Position numbers and translations under genes: made by a program
Notes under the pieces: model-generated
Databases searched by the model: none
Seen by the model: the letters and a program-made list of their open reading frames with translations, nothing else
Told to the model about the DNA's origin: nothing
NCBI RefSeq assembly: GCF_002028425.1
Contig: NZ_CP020042.1
Span: 4,687,560 to 4,751,559 of the forward strand
DNA length: 64,000 nt
Reading direction: 5' to 3'
DNA from: Streptomyces katrae
GTDB taxonomy: Bacteria > Actinomycetota > Actinomycetes > Streptomycetales > Streptomycetaceae
In this document: positions 1-10,035 of the stretch, piece by piece
Numbering within the stretch: the first letter of the stretch is position 1
Layout: each line of letters begins with the position of its first letter

Positions 1-311
1 GGGCCGATCGTGCTGGAGGCGGGGATCAGGCGGTGCCGCGCGCGGCCCATCAGCTCCTCGCGTTCGTCCTCGGTGAGGCCGCCCCACACCCCGTAGGGCT
101 CGCGGACGGCGAGTGCGTGCGCGGCGCATTCCGCGCGCACCGGGCAGCGCATGCAGACCTCTTTAGCCGAGGCCTCGCGCGCACTCCTGGCCGCACCCCG
201 CTCACCCTCCGGGTGGAAGAAGAGGGAGCTGTCGACCCCTCGGCAGGCTGCCAGCAGCTGCCAGTCCCAGAGGTCGGCGTTCGGTCCGGGGAGGCGGGAG
301 AAATCTGCCAT
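1..311 (-). CDS. WhiB-like (Wbl) transcriptional regulator, C-terminus cut by window edge
   Basis: Wbl proteins are small actinobacterial regulators that bind a [4Fe-4S] cluster and usually act with a sigma factor. The visible 103 residues start MADFSRLPGP and hold the four cluster cysteines at 23, 53, 56 and 62 (pattern C-x29-C-x2-C-x5-C). The family turn motif GVWGG follows at about 74-78, then a basic stretch RARHRL. The start at 311 is supported by an AGAGGA ribosome site a few bases upstream. The gene is divergent from bldM and sits where M. tuberculosis has whiB3, near the guaB/sigD locus. I do not assign a specific wbl letter. The end is missing, so any C-terminal extension is unseen. 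Confidence 0.93.
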   Translation of the reverse strand, partial: MADFSRLPGPNADLWDWQLLAACRGVDSSLFFHPEGERGAARSAREASAKEVCMRCPVRAECAAHALAVREPYGVWGGLTEDEREELMGRARHRLIPASSTIG

Positions 312-364
312 GGGTAGTCCTCTTGGTGCCGGTACTGAGGCGGATACGGTCCATGTCTCCACAC

Positions 365-379
365 CTACTGTCGTAGTAG
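365..379. promoter_or_regulatory. Small inverted repeat in the wbl/bldM divergent region
   Basis: CTACT-GTCGT-AGTAG is a perfect 5-bp inverted repeat with a 5-base spacer. It lies in an AT-richer patch 54 bases upstream of the wbl start. Position and symmetry suggest an operator or a UTR hairpin for wbl. No known binding consensus was recognised. Confidence 0.35.
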
Positions 380-537
380 ATGTAAATATGACTCATTGGG
401 AATCTAGCCTCAGGCACATGCAAAACGGAAGGAAAGCCGCCAAATAGGGCATAGCTCCAGATGGAGGGCGCGGGACGGGGTGGCTCCAGCGCTGTGATCG
501 CTTCCTCACGTAGAGTGCCGAAGGTGTCCGTCCGACC

Positions 538-565
538 CGTAACTCTTTCGAGTGACCATCGTTGA
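538..565 (+). promoter_or_regulatory. Sigma-BldN-type promoter of bldM
   Basis: CGTAAC at 538-543 and CGTTGA at 560-565 are separated by exactly 16 bases. As I recall the literature, this is the published sigma-BldN consensus (CGTAAC-N16-CGTTGA), and bldM is a classic sigma-BldN target. Transcription would start near 572, giving a 5' leader of about 120 bases before the bldM ATG at 692. Confidence 0.88.
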
Positions 566-691
566 GAGAGCGAGTGCGGTTGAAACGAGAAGTTCCCGGA
601 CAGATGTCCGAGGACGTCGACCGCACAGGTGACGATACGTACCAGCCTGGAGGCTCAAGGTGACGCGCATCAGCAGCTGCGGAGGGCGGTC

Positions 692-1303
692 ATGACTTCC
701 GTCCTCGTCTGCGACGACTCCCCGCTTGCCCGAGAGGCGCTCCGTCGCGCGGTTGCCACCGTGCCCGGCGTCGAGCGTGTGACGACGGCTGCCAACGGCG
801 AGGAAGTCCTCCGCCGCTGGGGTGCCGACCGGTCCGACCTGATTCTGATGGACGTACGGATGCCCGGCCTCGGCGGTGTCGAGACCGTGCGCCGGCTCCT
901 GTCCGCCGACCCGGGCGCCCGCATCATCATGCTGACGGTCGCCGAGGACCTGGACGGCGTGGCCCTCGCGGTCGCCGCCGGCGCCCGCGGCTACCTGCAC
1001 AAGGACGCCTCGCGCGCCGAACTGCGGGCCACGGTCACCCAGGCGCTCGCCGACCCGACCTGGCGGCTGGCCCCGCGCCGGCTGCGCTCGGCGGAGATGG
1101 GCGCCGCGCCCACCCTCACCGCGCGCGAGATCCAGGTGCTGGAGGGCATGAGCCACGGCCGGTCCAACGCGGAGATCGGGCGCGAGCTCTTCCTCTCCGA
1201 GGACACGGTCAAGACGCACGCCCGCAGGCTCTTCAAGAAGCTCGGCGCCTCGGACCGGGCGCACGCCGTGGCGCTCGGCTTCCGCTGGGGTCTCGTCCGC
1301 TGA
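692..1303 (+). CDS. bldM: Response regulator BldM (NarL/FixJ family)
   Basis: BldM is an orphan response regulator needed for aerial hyphae formation in Streptomyces. It acts as a homodimer on early genes and with WhiI on late genes. The protein is 203 residues, the usual length. An N-terminal receiver domain begins [10 protein letters not shown], carries the acceptor-like aspartate in ILMDVRMPG, and a Lys in YLHKDAS. A LuxR-type helix-turn-helix follows ([12 protein letters not shown] ... [16 protein letters not shown]). The ATG at 692 was chosen over an upstream in-frame start at 629 because GGAGG lies 7 bases upstream and the family begins here. The 380-base divergent region upstream carries a consensus sigma-BldN promoter. 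Confidence 0.97.
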   Translation: MTSVLVCDDSPLAREALRRAVATVPGVERVTTAANGEEVLRRWGADRSDLILMDVRMPGLGGVETVRRLLSADPGARIIMLTVAEDLDGVALAVAAGARGYLHKDASRAELRATVTQALADPTWRLAPRRLRSAEMGAAPTLTAREIQVLEGMSHGRSNAEIGRELFLSEDTVKTHARRLFKKLGASDRAHAVALGFRWGLVR

Positions 1304-1556
1304 CCGCGGGAGGGGCGTCCGGCTGACCGGAGCGGTCCCGTCCGCCGGTGGGCGGGCGGGGCGGCAGGCTCGCCGGGGGAGACGGGGCGGGAAAGTCCCG
1401 TCCCGACCGGTGTCCCGCCGGGGATTGACGGGGCACAATCCAGGGGACGTGTCGCTTCGGGCGCGATGCCGCATCCTTGATGGTGTGCCGCATTCTTGGA
1501 GAGGTCGAGTCCTCGGGGACGACGATTCGGGCCGAGCGGAGGGGAGGGCGCAGAAG

Positions 1557-2276
1557 ATGGGTTCCGGCGCACCCGCTCATAACGCTTCGACGCACAACAC
1601 GGACCGCGATGCCACGAACGCTCCGGCGCCAAGGCACCATGGATTGATGCGCGACGACGAGGCCCTGGGGTCATCCCCGGCCACAGGCCCCACCGGCGCC
1701 GCCAAAGGCGGCAACGCCGGGCCCGTCAGTGCGCTCGTGCGCCGCGCGGTCGACGGTGACGAACAGGCCACGCACGATCTGCTGGCCTTCGTGCACCCCC
1801 TCGCCATCCGCTACTGCCGCACCCGGCTGTCGCGGCTCCCGGGTGATGCCCGCCACTTCGTCGAGGACCTGGCGCAGGAGGTGTGCGTCGCCGTCCTGAT
1901 GGCGCTGCCCCGCTACCGGGACACCGGCCGTCCCTTCGAGGCGTTCGTCTTCGCCATCGCCGCGCACAAGGTCGCCGACCTCCAGCGGGCCGCCATGCGG
2001 CACCCGGGGAGCACGGCCGTCCCGTCCGACGAGATGCCGGAGCGGCCGGACGACTCGCTCGGCCCGGAGGAGCGGGCGCTGCTCAGCAGTGACGCCGCCT
2101 GGGCCAAGAAGCTGCTGGCCAACCTGCCGGAGAACCAGCGCGAGCTGCTCGTGCTGCGTGTGGCCGTCGGGCTGACCGCCGAGGAGACCGGCCAGATGCT
2201 CGGCATGTCCCCGGGCGCGGTGCGGGTCGCGCAGCACCGGGCGCTGAGCCGGCTGCGGGCGCTCGCGGAGCAGTGA
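1557..2276 (+). CDS. shbA: ECF RNA polymerase sigma factor, ShbA/SigD type
   Basis: This is a group 4 sigma factor of 239 residues. Region 2 includes [18 protein letters not shown] and the [17 protein letters not shown] helix. Region 4 ends with [16 protein letters not shown] and an HTH ([27 protein letters not shown]). The position directly upstream of guaB matches sigD of M. tuberculosis. In S. griseus the ECF factor ShbA drives transcription of the principal sigma gene hrdB. The shbA assignment rests on family resemblance and synteny. I chose the ATG at 1557 because a GGAGGGGAGG stretch precedes it; an internal ATG at 1647 is an alternative. Residues 1-50 are low-complexity and poorly conserved in such proteins. 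Confidence 0.85.
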   Translation: MGSGAPAHNASTHNTDRDATNAPAPRHHGLMRDDEALGSSPATGPTGAAKGGNAGPVSALVRRAVDGDEQATHDLLAFVHPLAIRYCRTRLSRLPGDARHFVEDLAQEVCVAVLMALPRYRDTGRPFEAFVFAIAAHKVADLQRAAMRHPGSTAVPSDEMPERPDDSLGPEERALLSSDAAWAKKLLANLPENQRELLVLRVAVGLTAEETGQMLGMSPGAVRVAQHRALSRLRALAEQ

Positions 2277-2297
2277 GCCCGGTGTTTTCCGTCGTAG

Positions 2298-3908
<1,611 letters not shown>

Positions 3909-3921
3909 ACACGATGACCGC

Positions 3922-3957
3922 CCGGAGGGGCGGGCCCGCCCGGGCCCGCCCCTCCGG
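3922..3957 (+). terminator. Terminator after guaB
   Basis: A perfect 17-bp inverted repeat (CCGGAGGGGCGGGCCCG and its complement) with a 2-base nominal loop lies 13 bases after the guaB stop. No T-run follows, which is common for Streptomyces terminators. Confidence 0.8.
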
Positions 3958-4074
3958 CGCGTCCGCGCACGCCCCGCACGCCGCGCGCGTGCGTCCGTAC
4001 AGCGGTCACCGGAACGCGGGTCCCCGGGGTTCGGGGATACTGGACGGGCAGACCCAGAGGAAAGGCCACCACAC

Positions 4075-5199
4075 GTGACTGAGATCGAGATCGGGCGCGG
4101 CAAGCGCGGCCGCCGGGCGTACGCCTTCGACGACATCGCCATCGTCCCCAGCCGGCGTACGCGGGACCCGAAGGAGGTCTCGATCGCCTGGCAGATCGAC
4201 GCGTACCGCTTCGAGCTCCCCTTCCTGGCCGCCCCCATGGACTCCGTGGTCTCCCCGCAGACCGCCATCCGCATCGGCGAGCTCGGCGGCCTCGGCGTGC
4301 TGAACCTCGAGGGCCTGTGGACCCGCTACGAGGACCCGCAGCCGCTGCTCGACGAGATCGCGGAGCTGGACGAGGACGCCGCCACCCGGCGCCTCCAGGA
4401 GATCTACGCCGCGCCGATCCAGGCCGACCTGATCCGGCAGCGGATCAAGGAGGTGCGCGACTCAGGTGTCGTCACCGCCGCCGCGCTCTCCCCGCAGCGC
4501 ACCGCCGAGTTCTCCAAGGCCGTCGTGGACGCGGGCGTCGACATCTTCGTCATCCGCGGCACCACCGTGTCGGCGGAGCACGTCTCGGGCGCGGCCGAGC
4601 CGCTGAACCTCAAGCAGTTCATCTACGAGCTCGACGTCCCGGTCATCGTCGGCGGCTGCGCCACCTACACGGCGGCCCTGCACCTGATGCGCACCGGCGC
4701 GGCGGGCGTCCTCGTCGGCTTCGGCGGCGGCGCCGCGCACACCACGCGCAACGTCCTCGGCATCCAGGTCCCGATGGCCACGGCCGTCGCGGACGTGGCC
4801 GCGGCCCGCCGCGACTACATGGACGAGTCCGGCGGCCGGTACGTGCACGTCATCGCCGACGGCGGGGTGGGCTGGTCGGGTGACATCCCCAAGGCCGTGG
4901 CCTGCGGCGCCGACGCCGTGATGATGGGCTCCCCGCTGGCCCGTGCCACGGACGCGCCCGGCCGGGGCAACCACTGGGGCATGGAGGCCGTCCACGAGGA
5001 CGTGCCGCGCGGCAAGAAGGTCAACCTGGGCACGGTCGGCACCACCGAGGAGATCCTCACCGGCCCGTCGCACACCCCGGACGGCTCGATGAACCTCTTC
5101 GGCGCCCTGCGCCGCTCGATGGCCACGACCGGCTACAGCGAGCTCAAGGAGTTCCAGCGCGTCGAGGTCACGGTCGCGGACTCCCAGCACCGCCGCTGA
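4075..5199 (+). CDS. guaB3: IMP dehydrogenase-like protein GuaB3
   Basis: The 374-residue protein belongs to the IMPDH/GMP reductase TIM-barrel superfamily but has no CBS domains. It matches the actinobacterial GuaB3 group, which lies next to guaB2 in mycobacteria. Barrel motifs include YAFDDIAIVPS, FLAAPMDSVVS and VIADGGVGWSGDIPKAVACG. The region equivalent to the catalytic loop GSICTTR of GuaB reads GAAHTTR (residues 219-225), so His222 replaces the catalytic cysteine. Classic IMPDH chemistry is therefore doubtful for this paralogue. The start is GTG with AGAGGAAAGG upstream. A terminator separates it from guaB, so it may have its own promoter. Confidence 0.92.
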   Translation: MTEIEIGRGKRGRRAYAFDDIAIVPSRRTRDPKEVSIAWQIDAYRFELPFLAAPMDSVVSPQTAIRIGELGGLGVLNLEGLWTRYEDPQPLLDEIAELDEDAATRRLQEIYAAPIQADLIRQRIKEVRDSGVVTAAALSPQRTAEFSKAVVDAGVDIFVIRGTTVSAEHVSGAAEPLNLKQFIYELDVPVIVGGCATYTAALHLMRTGAAGVLVGFGGGAAHTTRNVLGIQVPMATAVADVAAARRDYMDESGGRYVHVIADGGVGWSGDIPKAVACGADAVMMGSPLARATDAPGRGNHWGMEAVHEDVPRGKKVNLGTVGTTEEILTGPSHTPDGSMNLFGALRRSMATTGYSELKEFQRVEVTVADSQHRR

Positions 5200-5214
5200 C
5201 CCGTCTGCCCGTAC

Positions 5215-5264
5215 ACACGCCGGAGGGCCGGCACCCCGAGCGGGGTGCCGGCCCTCCGGCGTGT
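5215..5264. terminator. Bidirectional terminator between guaB3 and the M16-like peptidase gene
   Basis: Two perfectly complementary 23-base arms (5215-5237 and 5242-5264) flank a GAGC loop. The hairpin lies between convergent genes whose stops are at 5199 and 5266, so it can serve both strands. Confidence 0.93.
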
Positions 5265-5265
5265 T

Positions 5266-7002
5266 TCAGCCGAGCCCGCGTTGACGGCGGCGCAGCAGGA
5301 CGGCCCACGGGATCAGGAACACCGCCGCGAGGATCCAGATGATGACCAGGCCCTCCCACTCGTCGGAGCCCTGGGCATCCGGCTCGGAGACCATGGCGAG
5401 GGCGGCGATGGCCGCGAAGGCGCCGGACAGCAGCGCGGGGATGCCGAGCAGCCACAGCACCGCGGTGAGCCAGGCCTCGCGGGGCTGCGGCCCCTTCGGT
5501 GCGGCCGCCGCTGCCGGGCGGGGCTGCGGGATGCGGGACGGGTCGCGGGGCGGCATGCGCACCACCACGGCGGGCGGGACGCCGGCGTCCACGGGAGCCA
5601 GTTCGGCCGCCGTGATCCCGAACAGGGTCGGCTCGACCGTGATGCTGAAACCGTCGTGGCCCACGAGGTGGCGGCCGCCGTCCGGGTAGACCTGCATCAG
5701 GGAGCACTCGGCGTACCGGACGGTCAGCCGGCAGTTCGGGCGGACCACGCTGAGCCCGTCGTGTGCCACGAGCAGGGTGGTGTCGCGGTCCTCCACCGCG
5801 GAGTAGCGCCGTCCGGTGACGAAGTCCTCCGACCCGGTGGGGGCCTCGGTGAGCCCGGCCCAGTCCACGCCCCGGCCCGGGACCTGCATGAGGGCGCTCG
5901 CCCACACCTCGCGCGCGATCCGCTGGAGGTCGGCGACGGTGACCGCCTCGATCTCGGCGCGGGACTCGGCGTAGCTGAGGGAGGGGTGGCGCAGCAGCAG
6001 GTTCATCGCCTCGGAGGGGAGCTTGGCCATGGCCGGCTCCGGATGGTCGAACTGGCTGAGCACGGAGGTGCGCACGGCCGCCAGGTCGGCCTGCTCGATG
6101 CGGCCGGCGCGGAGTTTGGCGAGGACGTCGACGAAGGCGCCGATCATCGCGTCCTGCTTCTCGGGCAGGGCGTCGGCGTACGCGGTGAGGGTCGCCCAGT
6201 CGGTGTCCCGCGGGCTGTAGTCGGCGGCCGCGGTGTAGGAGTAGCCGCCCTTCTGGCGCAGTTCGCGGAAGAGCTCCCTGCCGAGCAGTTCGGCGAACAG
6301 GCTGCCCGCCGTCGAGCGGGGGATGACGGAGGTCAGTACGGCGACGCCGTCGGGGCCCCGGAAGTAGGCGGGCGTGGTGGGCAGGGCGGAGGTGGGCTGC
6401 GGGGCGGGCCGCCACTGGCCGGTGGGGAGGGTGAGGTCGAGCCCCTCGGGGAGGGTGTCGCTGGTGATCCACAGGACGGCGTTCTCGGCGGTGAACCAGG
6501 TGGCGGCCCAGTCGTGGACGTCGGCGGGCGTGAGCCGGTGCAGTCCGGACTCGCCGTAGCTGGTCAGGCCGTAGCCCCGGGAGCCGTAGCGCCACAGGGG
6601 CATGTCGTGGGCGGGGCCCTGGGAGCGGTGGGCGGCCTCGGTGCGCAGGATCTCCTTCTCGGTCGCCAGCCGGTGCAGGGGCAGGTTGCGCAGGGCGGCG
6701 CAGACGCCGTTGAGGTACTCGGCCACGTCGGCGGGGGTGCCGGTGACGTGGAAGTGGGTGTAGGTGGAGGCGGTCGCGCCGTTGTAGTGCAGGTCGCTCA
6801 GGCCGTGGTGGTGCAGGGCGAGGTGCTCGACCAGGTGGGTGACACCGCTGGTGGCGAGGGTCTCGTCGGCGCGGCCGACGCGGAAGAGCAGGCCCGCGGT
6901 CACGGGGCCGGAGCCGGGCGCGAGGACGGTCCGGATGCCGTTGACGGTGGTGTGGGTGATGCCGTCTTCGGTGGTGTGGCCGGACGGGGTTTCCGTGGTC
7001 AT
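5266..7002 (-). CDS. M16 family zinc metallopeptidase-like protein with C-terminal membrane helices
   Basis: M16 enzymes (pitrilysin/processing-peptidase type) use an inverted zinc motif HxxEH. Here HLVEH lies at residues 56-60, with the expected downstream glutamate region (ATEKEILRTEAAH). The second half carries ELRQKGGYSY, which resembles the Arg/Tyr substrate motif of the C-terminal M16 domain. The 578-residue protein then diverges from standard secreted or cytosolic M16 enzymes. After a proline/alanine linker it ends with two hydrophobic segments (AWLTAVLWLLGIPALLSGAF and LVIIWILAAVFLIPWAVLL) and a basic tail. It is probably an inner-membrane-anchored peptidase with the catalytic part facing the cytoplasm. 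The ATG at 7002 is 11 bases after the upstream gene's stop, which suggests co-transcription. Confidence 0.85.
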   Translation of the reverse strand: MTTETPSGHTTEDGITHTTVNGIRTVLAPGSGPVTAGLLFRVGRADETLATSGVTHLVEHLALHHHGLSDLHYNGATASTYTHFHVTGTPADVAEYLNGVCAALRNLPLHRLATEKEILRTEAAHRSQGPAHDMPLWRYGSRGYGLTSYGESGLHRLTPADVHDWAATWFTAENAVLWITSDTLPEGLDLTLPTGQWRPAPQPTSALPTTPAYFRGPDGVAVLTSVIPRSTAGSLFAELLGRELFRELRQKGGYSYTAAADYSPRDTDWATLTAYADALPEKQDAMIGAFVDVLAKLRAGRIEQADLAAVRTSVLSQFDHPEPAMAKLPSEAMNLLLRHPSLSYAESRAEIEAVTVADLQRIAREVWASALMQVPGRGVDWAGLTEAPTGSEDFVTGRRYSAVEDRDTTLLVAHDGLSVVRPNCRLTVRYAECSLMQVYPDGGRHLVGHDGFSITVEPTLFGITAAELAPVDAGVPPAVVVRMPPRDPSRIPQPRPAAAAAPKGPQPREAWLTAVLWLLGIPALLSGAFAAIAALAMVSEPDAQGSDEWEGLVIIWILAAVFLIPWAVLLRRRQRGLG

Positions 7003-7013
7003 GGTGGTCTTCC

Positions 7014-7994
7014 TCAGCCCTGGGCCAGGGCGGTCTTGCGGTGACGGGCGAACACGGCCGAGTGGTCCGCGCCGAGGTAGCCCCAGGGGAACTCGGTGGT
7101 GCGGTCGCCGAGGGCGCGGAAGTGCGGGGCGGCGTCGGCGTGGCGGCCCGCGGCGCTGTGGGCGGTGGCGAAGGCGCTGTGGGCGCCGACGTAGGTGAAG
7201 GAGTCGGTACGGGCGGCCGGGTGCAGGACGGAGCGGGCGGCGGCATGCAGCAGCGCGGTGTGCTGGATGGGCTCGCGCAGATACGTTTCGGCGGCGCGGG
7301 TGTTCTGGTCCCGCTGGATCTCCAGGTACCGCTCCATCTGGGCGACGGCGACCAGTGCTCCCTGCGGGCCGCCCTCGGGCGCGGCTTCGGCGCAGGCACG
7401 GGCGAAGCCCTCGGCCGCCTCCCAGCTGCCGCCCCACTTCGGGCAGAGCTGCTGGAGCAGCTGGGACTGGCCCGAGTAGTGGTGGGGGTGGTATTCGGCG
7501 AGCCGCTCGTAGCGGCGCCGGGCCTCGCCCTGGCCCAGTTCGAGCCCGCGCGCGGTGGTGATGCGCAGGTACCAGGCGAGGGCGTACGCCGGGTACTCGG
7601 CGCAGACGTCGATGAGCAGGACCTCGGCGTGCCGCAGGTGCGCGTGGAAGGAGTCGAACTGCTGGCGGCTCACGTGCTCGGCGCGCGCGCCGCTGCGGAT
7701 CTCCCAGCCGGCCTGGATCAGGTGGTTGGCGTAGAGCGTGCGGAAGAGCGGGTGGCCAGGGTGGCCGGCCGCGGTCTCGCGGAGGAAGTCCCCGCAGCCG
7801 GGGGTCTCCGCCACGGTCCAGGAGGCGCTGGCGCGGGCGTCCTCGTCGGGCAGGGCTTCGAAAGCGGCGGCGACGGACTTCGCGTCGCGGAACTGGACTG
7901 CCGAGCGCAGGACGGCCAGGTCCCGGATGTACTCGGTGGGTTCGGTGAGCGGCCGGCCGAGCGGCGGCGTGAGAGCAGACACGCCGCGGATCAT
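7014..7994 (-). CDS. Hypothetical helical protein, possibly TPR-like
   Basis: I do not recognise a named family. The 326 residues contain no signal peptide or membrane segment. They are rich in Ala, Arg, His and aromatic residues, with repeated helix-like stretches (YALAWYLRITTARGLEL, ARRRYERLAEYHPHHYSG, SAAGRHADAAPHFRALGD). These look like tetratricopeptide or similar helical repeats. The gene lies 11 bases upstream of the M16-type peptidase on the same strand and is probably in one operon with it, so it may be a partner or regulator of the peptidase. Start ATG at 7994. Confidence 0.75.
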   Translation of the reverse strand: MIRGVSALTPPLGRPLTEPTEYIRDLAVLRSAVQFRDAKSVAAAFEALPDEDARASASWTVAETPGCGDFLRETAAGHPGHPLFRTLYANHLIQAGWEIRSGARAEHVSRQQFDSFHAHLRHAEVLLIDVCAEYPAYALAWYLRITTARGLELGQGEARRRYERLAEYHPHHYSGQSQLLQQLCPKWGGSWEAAEGFARACAEAAPEGGPQGALVAVAQMERYLEIQRDQNTRAAETYLREPIQHTALLHAAARSVLHPAARTDSFTYVGAHSAFATAHSAAGRHADAAPHFRALGDRTTEFPWGYLGADHSAVFARHRKTALAQG

Positions 7995-8073
7995 ATGACC
8001 GGCGCCGCGGATTCCGACAGTGGGTCCGGGGCGCCGGTTCGGGGGAAAGTTCCTGCTCAGCGCGTTGCGGTCG

Positions 8074-8544
8074 TCACGCGGCGGTCTTGCGGCCGACCTG
8101 GAAGGCGGCGTAGCCGCCGATGGCGAGGAACAGGAACGTCAGCGGGTTCACGCCTTCCTTCCAGCTGTCGATCACGTCGGAGGTCCGGTTCGTCAGGACG
8201 TCCACGACGCTCTCGGAGAGCTGGTCGGCGCCGTCGAGGGCGATGCCGAACAGCTGGCCGGCGAGCACGGCGGCCACGGAGACCAGGGTGGCGACGACCG
8301 GCAGGACGGCGTTGCGGCCGCCGAGCTTGCCGGCGGCGAAGCCGACCAGGGCGCCGACGCCGACCGCCGCGTAGCTGATCTCGTGGTGGGTGGCCTTGAC
8401 GATCGCGCCGTAGACACCGGCGGCCGCGAGGCCGGCCACGACGGCGGCGAGGACACCCAGGGCCACGTTGCCGCCGCGGGCCGGCGCCTGGGCGGGGGCC
8501 GGGGTGTAGGACGAGGGCGCGGGCGGCTGGAAGTTCTGGCTCAT
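8074..8544 (-). CDS. Small membrane protein, unknown function
   Basis: The 156-residue protein has a proline-rich cytoplasmic head (SQNFQPPAPSSYTPAPAQ) followed by about four hydrophobic segments (VALGVLAAVVAGLAAAGVYG, AAVGVGALVGFAAG, VLPVVATLVSVAAVLAGQLF, LTFLFLAIGGYAAFQVG). It resembles the many Streptomyces membrane proteins annotated only as hypothetical. The start at 8544 is preceded by a GGGGGGA ribosome site. A tandem heptamer repeat lies in its upstream region. Confidence 0.82.
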   Translation of the reverse strand: MSQNFQPPAPSSYTPAPAQAPARGGNVALGVLAAVVAGLAAAGVYGAIVKATHHEISYAAVGVGALVGFAAGKLGGRNAVLPVVATLVSVAAVLAGQLFGIALDGADQLSESVVDVLTNRTSDVIDSWKEGVNPLTFLFLAIGGYAAFQVGRKTAA

Positions 8545-8591
8545 GCGGGAAATCCCCCCCAGGGATTCGGGCGCACGTGTGCCCGGTGGGC

Positions 8592-8609
8592 ATAAGTGCG
8601 AGATAAGTG
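8592..8609. repeat. Tandem heptamer ATAAGTG with 11-bp period
   Basis: ATAAGTG occurs at 8592-8598 and 8603-8609, separated by CGAG, so the repeats recur after about one helical turn. They lie 48-65 bases upstream of the membrane-protein start at 8544 (in reverse, CACTTAT twice). Direct repeats of this spacing are typical of sites for winged-helix regulators. The regulator is unknown. Confidence 0.4.
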
Positions 8610-8725
8610 ACGCCGCAGGCTAGCAGGGGACTACGGCATTCGACGGAGGGATTTCGGTCGGATGATCGGGTGCGCGGCGGGATGTGATCGGACCGGGACC
8701 GGGCCGTGACCTGCGGTGGGGGTGG

Positions 8726-9955
8726 TCAGAGGCGGTGGGCCGCGCCCGCCGGGCTGGCGCCGCGGGTGTCGAGGAGGAGCTGGGCCTTCACCGCCAGGCC
8801 CTGCAGGTCGTACGTGCGGTGGTGCTGGAGCAGGATCGTCAGGTCGGCGTTCGCGGCGGCCTCGTACAGGGAGTCGGCACGCGGGACGGGCTGGTCGCGG
8901 ACCCGCCAGCCCGCGATGTACGGGTCGTGGTAGCTGATCAGGGCGCCCAGGTCGAGCAGGCGGCTGGCGATCTCGCCGGCGGGTGAGCCCTCCTGGTCGG
9001 CGAGGTCGGGCTTGTAGGTGACGCCCAGCAGGAGGACGCGGGCGCCGCGGGCGGATTTGCCGTGCTCGTTCAGCAGGGTGGCGCAGCGCTGGATGACGTA
9101 TTGCGGCATCCGGTCGTTGATCTCCTGCGCGAGGCCGACCATGCGCAGGGGGTGGCCGGGGGTGCGGGCGGTGTGGGGGAGGTAGTTCGGGTCGAGCGGG
9201 ACGCCGTGGCCGCCGACGCCGGGGCCGGGCCGGAAGGCCTGGAACCCGTACGGCTTGGTCTCGGCGCAGCGGATCACGTCCCACAGGTCGACGCCGAGGT
9301 CGTGGCAGAGGACCGCCATCTCGTTCATGAGGGCGATGTTGACGTGCCGGTAGTTGGTCTCCAGGAGCTGCACGGTCTCGGCCTCGCGCAGGCCGCGGGC
9401 CCGGACGACCTTCTCGGTGAGGCGGGCGTAGAAGGCGTGCGCGGACTCGGTGCAGGCGGGGGTGAGGCCGCCGATGACCTTGGGGGTGTTGGCGATGGTG
9501 TGGGTGCGGTTGCCGGGGTCGAGGCGGCTGGGGGAGTAGGCCAGGTGGAAGTCGCGTCCGGCGCGCAGGCCGGAGCCCTCTTCGAGGATGGGCCGCAGGT
9601 AGTCCTCGGTGACCCCGGGGTGGGCGGCGGACTCCAGGATCACGGTGGTGTGCGGGCGCAGCCGGGCGGCGAGGGTGCGGCCGGCCGCGCCGACGGCGCC
9701 GAGGTCGAGCGCGCGGTCGGCGCCGAGCTGGGTGGGGGCGCAGATGACGGCCGTGCGGACCCGGCCGAGTTCGGCGGGGTTGGTGGTGACGCGGAAGCCG
9801 GCCGCCGACATACGGCGGATCTCGGCGGCGGTGAGGGGGCTGTCCGTGGCGGGGCCGCTGTCGTAGCCGACGGTCTCGATCCCGGCGGCGACGGCCGCCT
9901 GGGCGAGGGGGAGGCCGAGGTGGCCGAGTCCGATGACGGCGAGATCTGCGGGCAT
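8726..9955 (-). CDS. Nucleotide-sugar dehydrogenase (UDP-glucose/UDP-ManNAc dehydrogenase family), catalytic Cys absent
   Basis: The family oxidises UDP-sugars to uronic acids with two NAD+ molecules for envelope polysaccharides. The 409 residues contain the N-terminal dinucleotide fold (LAVIGLGHLGLPLAQA), the central motif ETNYRHVNIALMNE and the C-terminal domain (VLLLGVTYKPDLADQEGSP). It is closest to the WecC-like subgroup. The active-site motif normally reads GGHC or GGSC; here it reads GPGVGGHGVPLDPNY, with Gly251 (codon GGC) at the catalytic cysteine. The enzyme may be impaired, or the thiolester chemistry may have been lost. ATG 9955 was preferred to 9988, matching the family start MPADLAVIGLG. 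It is divergent from glpD. Confidence 0.9.
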   Translation of the reverse strand: MPADLAVIGLGHLGLPLAQAAVAAGIETVGYDSGPATDSPLTAAEIRRMSAAGFRVTTNPAELGRVRTAVICAPTQLGADRALDLGAVGAAGRTLAARLRPHTTVILESAAHPGVTEDYLRPILEEGSGLRAGRDFHLAYSPSRLDPGNRTHTIANTPKVIGGLTPACTESAHAFYARLTEKVVRARGLREAETVQLLETNYRHVNIALMNEMAVLCHDLGVDLWDVIRCAETKPYGFQAFRPGPGVGGHGVPLDPNYLPHTARTPGHPLRMVGLAQEINDRMPQYVIQRCATLLNEHGKSARGARVLLLGVTYKPDLADQEGSPAGEIASRLLDLGALISYHDPYIAGWRVRDQPVPRADSLYEAAANADLTILLQHHRTYDLQGLAVKAQLLLDTRGASPAGAAHRL

Positions 9956-10035
9956 GGGGGGCCGTCCCTTCCCTTCCCTGGCATGCATGAGGGGGCGGTG
10001 CGCGCAAGTCCTGTGGACGAATGGAGCTGGCGCAA

